64,000 nucleotides of DNA from Ktedonobacteria bacterium (GCA_027459785.1 DAIDGU010000080.1:1-64000); one strand, 5' to 3'; counted from the first letter of the stretch, positions 51,533 through 62,462 are shown. The notes: generated by a model from the letters alone, not told the origin. Made by a program: numbers and translations.

Positions 51533-52462
51533 GTGTTCTGGCCTATCTCGCACCTCTTGCCATCCCTGACCGGCGGGGCTACACACATCCTCGCGGACGC
51601 AGGCGGACCGCTCTGGCTCTTGCCGGGCATTGATGTTGGTCCGACGACGCTTTTCACCATCGGGCCGTTCCCCGTGACGAATACCCTGATCAATTCCTGG
51701 CTCAGCATGATCATCGTGCTGGTGCTTTTCCTGGGCGCGACGCGCAAGATGGCCATCGTTCCCAAGGGCTTGCAGAACTTCGTTGAATGGGGCGCGGGAC
51801 TGCTGATCGACTTCTGTGAAGAGGTCGCGGGCAAGCCGTGGGGCCGGCGTTTCTTCCCCTTCGTCGCCACGATCTTCTTCTACCTCTTGTTCGCCAACTG
51901 GACGGAGATCATCCCCGGCGTCGATTCGTTGGGGACGCCGATGCCCGGCACGCATCCCGTCGCCGGCATCTTCCTTTTGGGCAATGACTCCAACAAGTTT
52001 TACCCCTGGGTGCGCCCGGCGTCCTCGGATCTCAATTTCACGCTGGCGATCGCGCTCATCTCCGTGGTGGTGACGCAGATCTACGGTTTTCGCACGCTGG
52101 GCTTCCGGCAGCACGTGGGCAAATACCTCAACTTCCGCGATCCCATCGGCTTCATCGTGGGCATCCTGGAGATTGTGGCGGAGTTCGCGCGCATCATCTC
52201 GTTCAGCTTCCGTCTGTTCGGCAACGTGTTTGCCGGCGATGTGCTGCTGATCGTACTGGGGACGCTGTTGCCGTTCATCGGGCCCACAGTGTTTTATCCG
52301 CTGGAACTCTTCGTCGGTTTCATCCAGGCGTTCGTCTTTTCGGCGCTCACGCTGGTCTTCCTGTCGCTGGCCATCACCTCGCATGAGGATGAGCATGCCA
52401 GTGCCGCGCATACCGAACACAGCGAGGTCGGTGAACTGGCCTCGGCGGATGCGGTACACTGA
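51533..52462 (+). CDS. atpB: ATP synthase F0 subunit a
   Basis: 309 residues from GTG 51533 (GGGAGGG upstream). Five to six membrane helices. FFYLLFANWTEIIPGVDS, DLNFTLAIALISVVV and ISFSFRLFGNVFAGD (essential Arg227) are the subunit-a signatures, and FVGFIQAFVFSALTLVFLSLA is the last helix. A His/Glu-rich tail follows (HEDEHASAAHTEHSE). Forms the two half-channels for protons. Confidence 0.95.
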   Translation: MFWPISHLLPSLTGGATHILADAGGPLWLLPGIDVGPTTLFTIGPFPVTNTLINSWLSMIIVLVLFLGATRKMAIVPKGLQNFVEWGAGLLIDFCEEVAGKPWGRRFFPFVATIFFYLLFANWTEIIPGVDSLGTPMPGTHPVAGIFLLGNDSNKFYPWVRPASSDLNFTLAIALISVVVTQIYGFRTLGFRQHVGKYLNFRDPIGFIVGILEIVAEFARIISFSFRLFGNVFAGDVLLIVLGTLLPFIGPTVFYPLELFVGFIQAFVFSALTLVFLSLAITSHEDEHASAAHTEHSEVGELASADAVH

Positions 52463-52798
<336 letters not shown>

Positions 52799-52809
52799 CC
52801 AGGCAGGCG

Positions 52810-52853
52810 TGGCCCCACCCCCGGCCCCTCCCCATCGGCGATGGAGAGGGGAG
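52810..52853. repeat. family-C repeat between atpE and atpF
   Basis: GGCCCCACCCCCGGCCCCTC and CGATGGAGAGGGGAG halves in the 152-bp gap of the atp operon, followed by a degenerate family-B half (GGCGGGCAGGCATGTCCGCC, 52860-52879). Confidence 0.75.
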
Positions 52854-52950
52854 TTCAGACGGCGGGCAGGCATGTCCGCCGGGGCGCGGGTAGGTGCTAT
52901 GCCTTTTGGGGCCTGGCGGGGTGGAAAAGAAGAAGAAATTAGGTGAACAT

Positions 52951-53460
52951 ATGCTAGTCCCTCATGTTGTCGCCGATTTGCCACTGGGTATCAATCCATG
53001 GCTGTTGGGCGCGCAGTTGTTGAATTTCGGCATTTTGTACTTCATCTTGGCGAAGTTCGCCTTCCCGGCGCTGTATAAGACGCTGGATCAGCGCGCCGCG
53101 ACGATCCGCCAGGGTGTCGAAAACTCCGAACGCGCTAAGACGGAACTGGCGAAGGCGCAGCAACAGGCTGACGGCATTATCCAGGCCGCGCAGCAACGCA
53201 GCCAGCAGATCATCGCCGATGCCGGTACGGCGGGCGAGCGCGTGCGCGCGCAGATCGAGGCGGAGGCCAAGGCCCGCGCCGCCGAGATCGCCGAGCAGAA
53301 TCGCCGGCGCATGGCGCAGGAAGAGGCGCAAGCCCAGAACGCGCTGCGGCAGCAGACGGCGGATCTCGCTATTCAGGCCGCCAGCGTGGTTGTAGGCCGC
53401 TCGCTGGATAACAGCGATCAGCGCCGCCTGGTCGAGCAGTTCTTGACCGAGGTGCGGTGA
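52951..53460 (+). CDS. atpF: ATP synthase F0 subunit b
   Basis: 169 residues. N-terminal helix PWLLGAQLLNFGILYFILAKFAF, then a long charged coiled coil (SERAKTELAKAQQQADGIIQ, ERVRAQIEAEAKARAAEIAEQ) and the end VVGRSLDNSDQRRLVEQFLTEVR. It is the peripheral stalk linking F0 and F1. ATG 52951; a weak TTAGGTGA is upstream. Its stop overlaps the atpH start by one base. Confidence 0.93.
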   Translation: MLVPHVVADLPLGINPWLLGAQLLNFGILYFILAKFAFPALYKTLDQRAATIRQGVENSERAKTELAKAQQQADGIIQAAQQRSQQIIADAGTAGERVRAQIEAEAKARAAEIAEQNRRRMAQEEAQAQNALRQQTADLAIQAASVVVGRSLDNSDQRRLVEQFLTEVR

Positions 53461-54020
53461 TGGCGCTGCGAGGCGCCATCGCGCGCCGTTACGCCGAAGC
53501 GGTCTTCGATATTGGCCGTGAACAAAACAGTATCGACCGCTGGCGCGCGGATATTCAGACACTCAATGAGTACCTGAGTAACCGCCGCCTGGCCTTCGTC
53601 TTGAGCGAGCCGAAGATCACCTTCGCCACGAAAGAGCAGATGCTACGCGACCTGCTCAGCACCAAGGTGCAGCCGGATGCGCTGGGCCTGGCGCTGCTGC
53701 TGACCGAGCGCAGCCTGGTCGAATATATGCCGCGCGTGGCGCGGGAGTTCGAGGCGCTCTACGACGAGTATAAAAATCTGGCGAAAGCCACCATCACGAC
53801 CGCGACGCCGCTGGACGCGACGGAGCAAAACGAGTTGGTCACGAGCTTGCAGCAAGTGACCGGCAAGCAGATCGAATTGACGACGCAGGTGGACCCGACC
53901 ATCTTGGGTGGCGTGGTGGCCCGCGTAGGTGATACCCTGATAGATGGCAGCGTGCGCCGGCGTTTGGCTGTGCTGCGTGAGCAGATCATCAGCGGGGCCA
54001 TGCCCGTCGCCGCGAAGTAG
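53460..54020 (+). CDS. atpH: ATP synthase F1 subunit delta
   Basis: 186 residues. IARRYAEAVFDIGREQNSIDRW at the N-terminus, FVLSEPKITFATKEQMLRDLL in the middle, and the C-terminal motif VDPTILGGVVARVGDTLIDGSVRRRLAVLRE are diagnostic. It connects the peripheral stalk to F1. ATG 53460 overlaps the atpF stop; GAGGTG is nearby. The stop abuts a repeat cluster. Confidence 0.95.
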   Translation: MALRGAIARRYAEAVFDIGREQNSIDRWRADIQTLNEYLSNRRLAFVLSEPKITFATKEQMLRDLLSTKVQPDALGLALLLTERSLVEYMPRVAREFEALYDEYKNLAKATITTATPLDATEQNELVTSLQQVTGKQIELTTQVDPTILGGVVARVGDTLIDGSVRRRLAVLREQIISGAMPVAAK

Positions 54021-54169
54021 CGGCCCCACCCCCCGGTCCCCTCCCCATCGGAGATGGAGAGGGGGAGAGCGAACGGGAAGCGTTTGCTCGTAGGGCGAGT
54101 TTTGAGCAGCGTGGGGCGGACATTCCTGTCCGCCAGCCGTTCCCCGTGGGGCAGACATTCCTGTCCGCC
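54021..54169. repeat. family-C and family-B repeats between atpH and atpA
   Basis: Family C (54021-54067) and two left-facing family-B hairpins (about 54110-54135 and 54145-54169, the second with a GGGGCAGACA arm, a hybrid of A and B). They take up most of the 229-bp gap within the operon. Confidence 0.8.
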
Positions 54170-54249
54170 ATATGCGCGAGAGATCGCGCATCATACACAA
54201 GACCAACCACAGAGCAGAGTTCCTTCTGTTACGAGAGGAAGTACAGACA

Positions 54250-55788
54250 ATGGCATTAGCCGACGAGATCACGCGGGTGATCCAAGACCGTATCGCGCGC
54301 TTCGGCGGCGCCACAACCGAGGCTTCAATGGTGAGTGTCGGCACCGTGATCAGCGTCGGCGACGGCATCGCGCGCATCTTCGGTCTAGAAGGCGTGAAGT
54401 ACATGGAACTCATCGAGTTCCCCCGCACCGGTCTGCGGGCCATCGCTTTCAACCTGGAAGAAGAGACCGTCAGCGCCCCGATCCTGGGCGATTACACCGA
54501 GATCCGTGAGGGCGACGAGGTGCGCACCACAGGGCAGATCATCGCTGTGCCGGTGGGCGACGCCTTGCTGGGCCGCGTGGTAAACTCGCTGGGCGTCCCC
54601 ATCGACGATGCCGGCCCCATCGCCACCACGAAGACGCGCCCGGTCGAGCGCGTGGCCCCCGGCGTCATCACGCGCCAATCGGTGAATACACCAGTGCAGA
54701 CCGGCATCAAGGTCGTGGACGCGCTGATTCCCATCGGGCGCGGCCAGCGCGAATTGATCATCGGCGACCGCCAGACGGGCAAGTCCGCCCTGGCGATTGA
54801 CACGATCATCAACCAGAAGGGCAAGAATCTGCTCTGCATCTACGTCTCCATCGGCCAGCGCAACTTCCAGATCACGCGCCTGGTGGAGACGCTGCGCCAG
54901 TTCGGCGCGCTGGATTACACGATCATCGTGCATGCCGGCGCGGAAGATCCGGCCCCGATGAAGTACCTGGCTCCCTACGCGGGCTGCGCGATGGGCGAGG
55001 AGTTCATGGAGTCGGGCCGCGACGCGCTGATCGTCTATGACGACTTGACCAAGCATGCCGAAGCCTACCGCAACATGTCGCTGATCATCCGCCGCCCGCC
55101 GGGCCGCGAGGCGTTCCCCGGCGACGTGTTCTACCTGCACTCGCGCCTGCTGGAGCGCGCCGCGCGCCTGAACAAAGATTACGGTGGCGGCTCGCTGACG
55201 GCGCTGCCCATCGTAGAGACGAAGGGCAACGACGTGTCGGCCTACATCCCGACCAACGTCATCTCGATCACCGACGGCCAGATCTTCCTGGAAACGGACC
55301 TTTTCAATGCGGGCCAGCGCCCCGCGCTGAACGCGGGCATCTCGGTCAGCCGCGTGGGCGGCGACGCGCAGACCCCCGGCATGAAGCAGGTGTCTGGCAC
55401 GCTGAAGATCGACCAGGCGCAGTATCGTGAGTTGGCCGCCTTCGCCCAGTTTGGCTCGGACCTCGACCCCGTGACCGCTTCCAAGATCAACCGTGGTGCG
55501 CGCATCAACGAGATTCTGAAGCAGCCACAGTATCAGCCGATGGCCGTTGAGCAGCAGATCATGATCATTTGGGCCGTCAACAACGGCTTCCTGGATGACG
55601 TGCCGCTGAATCTGGTGCAGAAGTGGGAGGCGGGCTTTCATCAATTCATGGAGGCGACGCATCCGGAGATCGGCCAGGCCATCGTGCAAACGACGGTGGT
55701 GGACCGCAAGAAGATCGGCGACGACATCTTCAACAAGCTGCGCGCCGCCGTCAGCGAATACAAAGAGGCTGCCGCGCCACGCGCGTAA
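54250..55788 (+). CDS. atpA: ATP synthase F1 subunit alpha
   Basis: 512 residues. Walker [14 protein letters not shown] (Lys178), the beta-barrel [20 protein letters not shown], the family signature [22 protein letters not shown] and the C-terminal helices are complete. Non-catalytic nucleotide-binding subunit of F1. ATG 54250 gives the canonical [12 protein letters not shown]; the reading from 54172 is not supported. AGAGGAAG is upstream. Confidence 0.98.
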   Translation: MALADEITRVIQDRIARFGGATTEASMVSVGTVISVGDGIARIFGLEGVKYMELIEFPRTGLRAIAFNLEEETVSAPILGDYTEIREGDEVRTTGQIIAVPVGDALLGRVVNSLGVPIDDAGPIATTKTRPVERVAPGVITRQSVNTPVQTGIKVVDALIPIGRGQRELIIGDRQTGKSALAIDTIINQKGKNLLCIYVSIGQRNFQITRLVETLRQFGALDYTIIVHAGAEDPAPMKYLAPYAGCAMGEEFMESGRDALIVYDDLTKHAEAYRNMSLIIRRPPGREAFPGDVFYLHSRLLERAARLNKDYGGGSLTALPIVETKGNDVSAYIPTNVISITDGQIFLETDLFNAGQRPALNAGISVSRVGGDAQTPGMKQVSGTLKIDQAQYRELAAFAQFGSDLDPVTASKINRGARINEILKQPQYQPMAVEQQIMIIWAVNNGFLDDVPLNLVQKWEAGFHQFMEATHPEIGQAIVQTTVVDRKKIGDDIFNKLRAAVSEYKEAAAPRA

Positions 55789-55804
55789 CAGCATGATGTT
55801 CGCC

Positions 55805-55880
55805 GTTGGCCGGCGGTTGAAACCGCGCCTATGGGCCTACGGCCACGAAACCCGCCGACGCGGGTTGGGACGCGGCGAAC
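55805..55880. repeat. family-D repeat between atpA and atpG
   Basis: GGCGGTTGAAACCGCGCC (55811-55828) and the CGAAACCCGCCGACGCGGGT palindrome (55845-55864) occupy the 109-bp gap between two atp genes. AACATCCCTGGGGGAAAG with the atpG ribosome site follows it. Confidence 0.8.
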
Positions 55881-55897
55881 ATCCCTGGGGGAAAGAT

Positions 55898-56824
55898 ATG
55901 GCTACAGCCAGAGAGATTAAGCGGCGCATTCGCGCCATCAAGAATATCGCCCAGGTGACGCGCGCCCTGCAATTGGTCGCCAGCAGCAAGATGCGCCGGT
56001 CGCAAGACCGCGTGCTGGCTGCGCGGCCCTATGCCGACGAGTTGCTGCGCGTGCTGTCGCGCCTGGTGCGGGCGAGCGCCGACGAGGATGAAGGCAACGT
56101 CTTTCGCGGCGAGGAGCATGACGACGCCGACCTGAGCTTGCTGCAAGAGCGCGAGGTACGGACGCTGGGCATTTTGCTCGTGACGCCGGATCGCGGGCTG
56201 GCGGGCGCGCTGCCCGGCAACCTGAACCGCCGCGCCCTGCAATTCGTGCAGGAACAGCGTGCAGAGTTGGGCAACCCTAACCTGCCGGTGCAGTTCGTCG
56301 CCGTGGGGCGACGCGGGCGCGACTTCGTCACGCGCAACCGGCTGCCGCTGCTGGCGGAATTCACCAACCTGGGCGACATCCCGCGCATGAGTGACGTGCG
56401 CGCCATCGCGCGTGTGATATCAGACGCCTATCTCAGCGGCCAGGTGGATCGCTGGTATCTGGTGTATCCGAAGTTCATCTCGTCGCTGGTGCAGACGGCC
56501 ACGCCGGTGCAGTTGTTGCCCGTGCAGCCGCCGACCGATGTCGCCGAGGACGACGCGCAGGCGAATCTCGATTACATCTTCGAGCCGGATGCTGGCAGCA
56601 TCTACGCTGCACTCTTGCCGCGTTACCTGGAAACGATGATTTACCAGCCGATGCTGGAATCCGTCGCCAGCTTCTACGCCGCGCAGTTCGTCGCCATGAA
56701 AAACGCGACCGACAACGCGACGGACCTGGCCGATGACCTGAATTTGAGCTACAACAAAGCGCGCCAGGCGGCGATCACCAACCAGATTCTGGAAGTGGTC
56801 GCGGGCGCGAACGCATTGTCATAA
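55898..56824 (+). CDS. atpG: ATP synthase F1 subunit gamma
   Basis: 308 residues. N-terminal rotor helix REIKRRIRAIKNIAQVTRALQLVASSKMRR, the central TLGILLVTPDRGLAGALPGNLNR block, and the C-terminal helix MKNATDNATDLADDLNLSYNKARQAAITNQILEVVAGANAL match the family. Central rotor shaft. ATG 55898 has a GGGGGAAAG run upstream. Confidence 0.96.
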   Translation: MATAREIKRRIRAIKNIAQVTRALQLVASSKMRRSQDRVLAARPYADELLRVLSRLVRASADEDEGNVFRGEEHDDADLSLLQEREVRTLGILLVTPDRGLAGALPGNLNRRALQFVQEQRAELGNPNLPVQFVAVGRRGRDFVTRNRLPLLAEFTNLGDIPRMSDVRAIARVISDAYLSGQVDRWYLVYPKFISSLVQTATPVQLLPVQPPTDVAEDDAQANLDYIFEPDAGSIYAALLPRYLETMIYQPMLESVASFYAAQFVAMKNATDNATDLADDLNLSYNKARQAAITNQILEVVAGANALS

Positions 56825-58278
<1,454 letters not shown>

Positions 58279-58279
<1 letters not shown>

Positions 58280-58728
58280 TGGCGCAACGATTGACCTTGC
58301 AGGTCGAGGTTGTCACCACGACGGGCCTGGTCTTCGAGGGGCCGGCGGATGAGGTCATCGCCCCCGGCGGCGAGGGCCAACTCGGCATTTTGCCGCGCCA
58401 CGCCCCCCTGATGACCACGCTGACAATCGGCGCGCTGCACATCAAGCACGCGGGCAGTGAAGAGACGCTCTTCATCGGCGGCGGCTTCATGGAAGTCTCC
58501 GACAACCGCGTGATCGTGCTGGCCGACGACGCCGAGCGCGCCAGCGACATCGATGAGGCCCGCGCCGAGGAGGCGCGTCGCCGCGCCCAACAGCAGCTTG
58601 ACCAGGCTGCCGGCGACATCGACCGCGCCGCGCTGGAAGGCGAGATCGAGCGCGCCATCGGGCGCATCCACGTGGCCGAGATCCAGCGCCGCCGTCGCCC
58701 CCGCCGCGAACTGCCGACACAGGGGTAG
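58279..58728 (+). CDS. atpC: ATP synthase F1 subunit epsilon
   Basis: 149 residues. LQVEVVTTTGLVFEGPADEVIAPGGEGQLGILPRHAPLMT is the N-terminal beta sandwich, FIGGGFMEVSDNRVIVLADDAE the next part, and the C-terminal two helices (ARAEEARRRAQQQLDQAAGD) are complete. Inhibitory and rotor subunit. Last gene of the operon, followed by a very long hairpin. Confidence 0.95.
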
Positions 58729-58737
58729 ATGGATTGA

Positions 58738-58791
58738 AATAATAGCAGTACGAGGCAAACAAGTGGTTGTTTGCCTCGTACTGCTATTATT
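58738..58791. terminator. 25-bp perfect inverted repeat after the atp operon
   Basis: Left arm 58738-58762 (AATAATAGCAGTACGAGGCA at its start) and right arm 58767-58791 are perfectly complementary over 25 bp around a GTGG loop. It is ten bases after the atpC stop. TGACTTCTTGCATATTTTC follows. It could be a strong terminator of the atp operon, and it marks the G+C change to the AT-rich gene. Confidence 0.75.
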
Positions 58792-58797
58792 GACTTC

Positions 58798-58826
58798 TTG
58801 CATATTTTCTTCAACTATGATAGAAT
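58798..58826 (+). promoter_or_regulatory. possible promoter of the Schlafen/AlbA_2 gene
   Basis: TTGCAT (58798-58803), 17-bp spacer and TAGAAT (58821-58826), 50 bp upstream of the ATG; a TTGACT at 58790 is also near. AT-richness of the area makes it a weak call. Confidence 0.35.
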
Positions 58827-58875
58827 AATAGAGACAAGGGAAATAGGTTGGGTGAAATTGGCAGGGGTTTTAGCA

Positions 58876-60357
58876 ATGGCAATTACTACATCAACAATTT
58901 TCGAACAACAAAAATTAAAGCTTTTATCGATGCGTGAGGCCCATTTTTTAGATTTCAAATCTAAAGACATCCAACCTGCCAAGTTAACTCGAACGATCTC
59001 AGCATTTGCAAACGCAGAAGGGGGAGATCTCTACATTGGTATTTTTGAAAGTAGAGATAGAAGTACCCGTTTTTGGGATGGGTTTTTAAACGAAGAGGCT
59101 GCTAATGGACACATTCAAGCAATAGAATCTTTATTTCCTTTGGGAACCATTTTTATTTACGAGTTTTTAGAATCACGTTCTTCAAAAGGATTAGTGCTTT
59201 ACGTATCGGTTAGAAAAAGCAAAGATATTATTTATGCCTCAGATGGCCGTCCGTATGTCAGGTTAGGGGCTCAAAATTACCCTGCTGATCTTCCTAGTAT
59301 GCTTGAACGTTTAAAATTAAACAAAGGGGTTACATCTTTTGAAATAAATACACTTGATATTGCTCTGGATTTTGTTATAAATTCACCCGTTATGGGAAAC
59401 TTCATCAATCAAGTGATTCCTTCAAGTGAACCTGAGGCATGGCTAAAAAAGCAAATTTTAATTAATAGAGATAAACCTACTGTTGCTTGTGTACTGCTCT
59501 TTGCAGAAGAACCTCAAGCAATACTGCCAAAAAGATGTGGAATTAAAATCTATCGCTATCAAACGGGTGATAAAAGTGGCTCGCGTGAAACACTTGCATT
59601 TGAACCGATCAATATTGAGGGTCCGTTAATTTCTCAGATTAAAGAGGCTGTTGACACAACTGTTAAAGTTATAGAAAATATATTGGTTATAGGCCCTAAT
59701 GGAATGGAAATAGTAAAATATCCCAGAGAAACGTTACATGAGATTATAACAAACGCTGTGCTTCATAGAGACTACAGTATTCAAACTGATATCCATATAA
59801 GAATTTTCGACAACAGAATAGAAGTGGAAAGCCCCGGTTTATTAGCTGGGCATATAACTATCAAAAATATTTTAAATGAACAGTTTGCTCGTAACGGTGT
59901 TTTGGTCCGCATAATTAATAAATTTCCCGACCCACCTAATATGGATATTGGAGAAGGTCTTAATACTGCTTTTGCAGCTATGAAAATGCTAAAACTTAAG
60001 TATCCTGATATCGAGCAGAAGGAACAGTCGATTCTTGTGAATATCAAGCACGAGCCACTTGGTTCACCCTTCGAGTTGATTCTAGACTATCTCCGGTCTA
60101 ATCCTACTATTAACAATAGAACTGCCCGTGAAATATGCTCCATAAATTCAGAAAATAAAATGAAAAGAATATTTGAGAAAATGATTGCTTCTGGACTTAT
60201 CAAACGTGTTCCAGAGTTAAAAGGAAAATTAATATCTTACCAAAGAGTAGAAACATCTCTTGAAACTTCTGTTGATGCTACTCAAAATATCACCCTATAC
60301 CCGCGCCTAGCTACTTTATGGGATATTCCCGACCAAATCCAAAAAGAAGATTCCTGA
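58876..60357 (+). CDS. AlbA_2/Schlafen-domain protein (COG2865-like), AT-rich import
   Basis: 493 residues. Strikingly AT-rich, with A/T-ending codons unlike all neighbours. N-terminal AlbA_2 (Schlafen) domain: EAHFLDFKSKDI then ISAFANAEGGDLYIGIF. A middle ATPase-like part reads KYPRETLHEIITNAVLHRDY then DIHIRIFDNRIEVESPG, the signature of COG2865 regulators. A C-terminal winged helix is likely (NRTAREICSINSENKMKRIFEKM). Related genes act in phage defence or regulation. Start 58876 is chosen by domain fit; its ribosome site is weak. Lies between a 25-bp palindrome and a Uma2 gene. Confidence 0.82.
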   Translation: MAITTSTIFEQQKLKLLSMREAHFLDFKSKDIQPAKLTRTISAFANAEGGDLYIGIFESRDRSTRFWDGFLNEEAANGHIQAIESLFPLGTIFIYEFLESRSSKGLVLYVSVRKSKDIIYASDGRPYVRLGAQNYPADLPSMLERLKLNKGVTSFEINTLDIALDFVINSPVMGNFINQVIPSSEPEAWLKKQILINRDKPTVACVLLFAEEPQAILPKRCGIKIYRYQTGDKSGSRETLAFEPINIEGPLISQIKEAVDTTVKVIENILVIGPNGMEIVKYPRETLHEIITNAVLHRDYSIQTDIHIRIFDNRIEVESPGLLAGHITIKNILNEQFARNGVLVRIINKFPDPPNMDIGEGLNTAFAAMKMLKLKYPDIEQKEQSILVNIKHEPLGSPFELILDYLRSNPTINNRTAREICSINSENKMKRIFEKMIASGLIKRVPELKGKLISYQRVETSLETSVDATQNITLYPRLATLWDIPDQIQKEDS

Positions 60358-60545
60358 TAAATAGAACAGAAAAATGGTCTGGAAGGCTTGCTGATAACCC
60401 GTAGCCGCTTAGCTAGTCATGTGGCTACTAGCCCTGTTTGCAATGAGTTAATATTTTAATCAAGGCGCTATTCAATTGCTTTATAAAATATTGCTCTTCA
60501 GCGATGTGCCTACGATACTCCTTACTTTGCAGCCATACCCCAGTA
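60358..60545. other. AT-rich tail of the imported segment
   Basis: 188 bp, still lower in G+C than the flanks up to about 60530. A short inverted repeat GCTAGT / ACTAGC (60412-60417 and 60427-60432) is visible. No gene or tRNA-like end was recognised. Confidence 0.45.
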
Positions 60546-61130
60546 TCAAGGGAAGATGTCCGCGACGAGGATCGTCAGCCCCGGCAGCACCGTGCCGCCG
60601 TCCAGCGTAGCCTGCGCATCCAGCGTGACCATCGCTGCTGGCGGCGTCCAGACATCCACCGTCTGCGTTTCCGGCCACACCACCCACACCAGGAGAACGC
60701 CGGCTTCTAAATAGAGGCGTGCGCGGTCGGCAAGGTAGGGGCGCGTGTCGGAGGGCGAAGCGACTTCGACGGCGAGTAAAGGCGGCACTTTGCTATAGGG
60801 TTCATAGCTTTTGGCCGGCGCGGCGGATACCGCGAGGTCCGGCCCCAGGACGGTTGCCCCCAGCGTCGCTGAAGAGAAATCATAAGCGGCATTATCAACA
60901 ACCTGCCCACGCATGCCGTGCGCGTTACAATACAAAACCAACGCGGCCCCCAGCAGCATACAGATCGCCCCATGATGTTCTTTCGGCGGCGGCAAACGGA
61001 ACAAGACCCCTTTCACCAGTTCGTAGCGATAACCGTCGTCTGGCGTGCTGGCTAAGTCCTGCATTGAGGCATCCAGGCGGAAAAGTTCTTTGTTACTGCG
61101 CTCTGCTGCAATCGAGTAAGCGACCATCAT
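60546..61130 (-). CDS. Uma2-family (DUF820) putative endonuclease
   Basis: 194 residues. YELVKGVLFRLPPPKEHHG at the N-terminus, VLGPDLAVSAAP and PPLLAVEVASPSDTRPYLADRARLYLEAGVLLVWVVWPETQTVDVW are the Uma2 pattern: Asp of GPDLA and Glu of AVEV are the PD-(D/E)xK-like metal ligands. These proteins are common in Chloroflexota and cyanobacteria; their targets are unknown. AAAGG lies before the start. Same direction as no neighbour; alone. Confidence 0.88.
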   Translation of the reverse strand: MMVAYSIAAERSNKELFRLDASMQDLASTPDDGYRYELVKGVLFRLPPPKEHHGAICMLLGAALVLYCNAHGMRGQVVDNAAYDFSSATLGATVLGPDLAVSAAPAKSYEPYSKVPPLLAVEVASPSDTRPYLADRARLYLEAGVLLVWVVWPETQTVDVWTPPAAMVTLDAQATLDGGTVLPGLTILVADIFP

Positions 61131-61252
61131 GGACCTGCCTTTCCAGTGGTACTATTATCTCTGGCTTATCCATTGTTTCTCTCTCACTATAGCATAACCG
61201 CCCCTGCTGGTGCGGCTGTGGCGTGGTGGAGGATGGTTGGCGCAACATGCAC

Positions 61253-61282
61253 TTGACGCATACCCCTCTGATCGCGTACTCT
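61253..61282 (+). promoter_or_regulatory. possible promoter of the COG4280-like pair
   Basis: TTGACG (61253-61258), 18-bp spacer and TACTCT (61277-61282), 43 bp upstream of the start at 61326. Confidence 0.35.
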
Positions 61283-61325
61283 TTGAGGGTGATGTCTATC
61301 ATACACTTTGCGAAAGGGTAACACT

Positions 61326-62165
61326 GTGCAAGCACTCCTTTTGCTGCCACACGTGCTGGGTGTCTTCACGCCGGACTGGGGCGTCGGAACGGCATCGTTC
61401 CTGGCCTCGACCGTCGAATTCGTGGAGGCATTTACCATCGTGCTGGTGGTGGGGCTAACCATCAACTGGCGCAGTTCGTTCGTGGGTGCGGCGCTGGCGA
61501 CCGTGACCCTGGCGGTACTGATCGCCATCTTCGGCCTCACGCTGTTACAGGTGAAAAACCTGGAAATTTTCCGCCTGGTCGTGGGCGTGGTCCTCGTTCT
61601 TTTCGGCCTGAAATGGCTGAAGAAGGCGCTGTTGCGCTATAGCGGACGCAAGGCGCTCCACGACGAGGAGGCGATCTTCGAGGAAGAGCGCGCGGCGCTG
61701 AAAGCGCGCGGTGTCGCCATCCCGCAGAAGATCGATACCTTCGGCGTGGTCACGTCGTATAAGAGCGTGTTGCTGGAAGGCTTGGAAGTCGCCTTCATCG
61801 TCGTCACCTTCGGCCTGACGGGCAGCAACAGCGGGGCCATCGTCAACAAAACGGCGCAGGCGAACAGCCTGACCTCGGCGATCATCGGCGCAGCCATCGC
61901 TGGCGTGCTGGTCATCGTCATGGGCGCGGTCGTGCGCGCGCCGCTCTCGCGCGTGCCGGAAAATACGCTCAAGTTCGTCGTGGGCATCATGCTCACCAGC
62001 TTCGGCACCTTCTGGGGCGGCGAGGGCTTGGGGATCACATGGCCGCACAGCGACGTGGATCTGCTGCCGGTCATCGCCGTCTATCTGCTGACCTCGTTCG
62101 TCATCGTGCAGGTGTTGCGCCCGCGCACCATCAGCCAGCCGGCTCCGCCGGCGGCGCAAGGTTAA
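61326..62165 (+). CDS. COG4280-like polytopic membrane protein
   Basis: 279 residues from GTG 61326, with AAAGGG seven bases upstream. About seven membrane helices. Two acidic helix motifs, TVEFVEAFTIVLVVGLTINWRSS (helix 1, about 28-50) and VLLEGLEVAFIVVTFGLTGSN (about 145-165), form an inverted pair as in COG4280 and distantly the GDT1/TMEM165 cation exchangers (E-x-x-E). A divalent cation or small-molecule transporter is plausible but unproved. The next gene follows after 10 bp. Confidence 0.65.
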   Translation: MQALLLLPHVLGVFTPDWGVGTASFLASTVEFVEAFTIVLVVGLTINWRSSFVGAALATVTLAVLIAIFGLTLLQVKNLEIFRLVVGVVLVLFGLKWLKKALLRYSGRKALHDEEAIFEEERAALKARGVAIPQKIDTFGVVTSYKSVLLEGLEVAFIVVTFGLTGSNSGAIVNKTAQANSLTSAIIGAAIAGVLVIVMGAVVRAPLSRVPENTLKFVVGIMLTSFGTFWGGEGLGITWPHSDVDLLPVIAVYLLTSFVIVQVLRPRTISQPAPPAAQG

Positions 62166-62175
62166 GGAGCGCGCG

Positions 62176-62403
62176 ATGCAACAAATCATCGGCTTCCCAC
62201 GTGCCGTTTACAACTTCATCGTGGGGGATCCTATCATCCTGACTGGCGTGCTGGTGTTTTTCGTCGTCATCGGCATCATCACGCACGTCAGCAAGTCGCT
62301 TTCGACGATGGCGAATGTGACGTTGGGCGTCGTGCTGATCGCCGGTGTCATCCTCAGCCTGGTGCTGGCGCTTTATCGTGAGACCAAGCCCAAGCAAGGT
62401 TAG
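62176..62403 (+). CDS. small two-helix membrane protein
   Basis: 75 residues with helices IILTGVLVFFVVIGIITHV and VTLGVVLIAGVILSLVLALYR. AAGGAG lies before the ATG. It is cotranscribed with the COG4280-like gene and may be its partner. Terminated by the hairpin at 62421. Confidence 0.65.
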   Translation: MQQIIGFPRAVYNFIVGDPIILTGVLVFFVVIGIITHVSKSLSTMANVTLGVVLIAGVILSLVLALYRETKPKQG

Positions 62404-62420
62404 GGTGGAGTTATTCTGGC

Positions 62421-62456
62421 AAGGGGATGGAGCAATGCTGCTCTATCCCTTTTTTA
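62421..62456 (+). terminator. rho-independent terminator
   Basis: GGGATGGAGCA pairs with TGCTCTATCCC (one wobble) and TTTTTT follows. Ends the two-gene membrane-protein operon. Confidence 0.85.
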
Positions 62457-62462
62457 TGCGCC

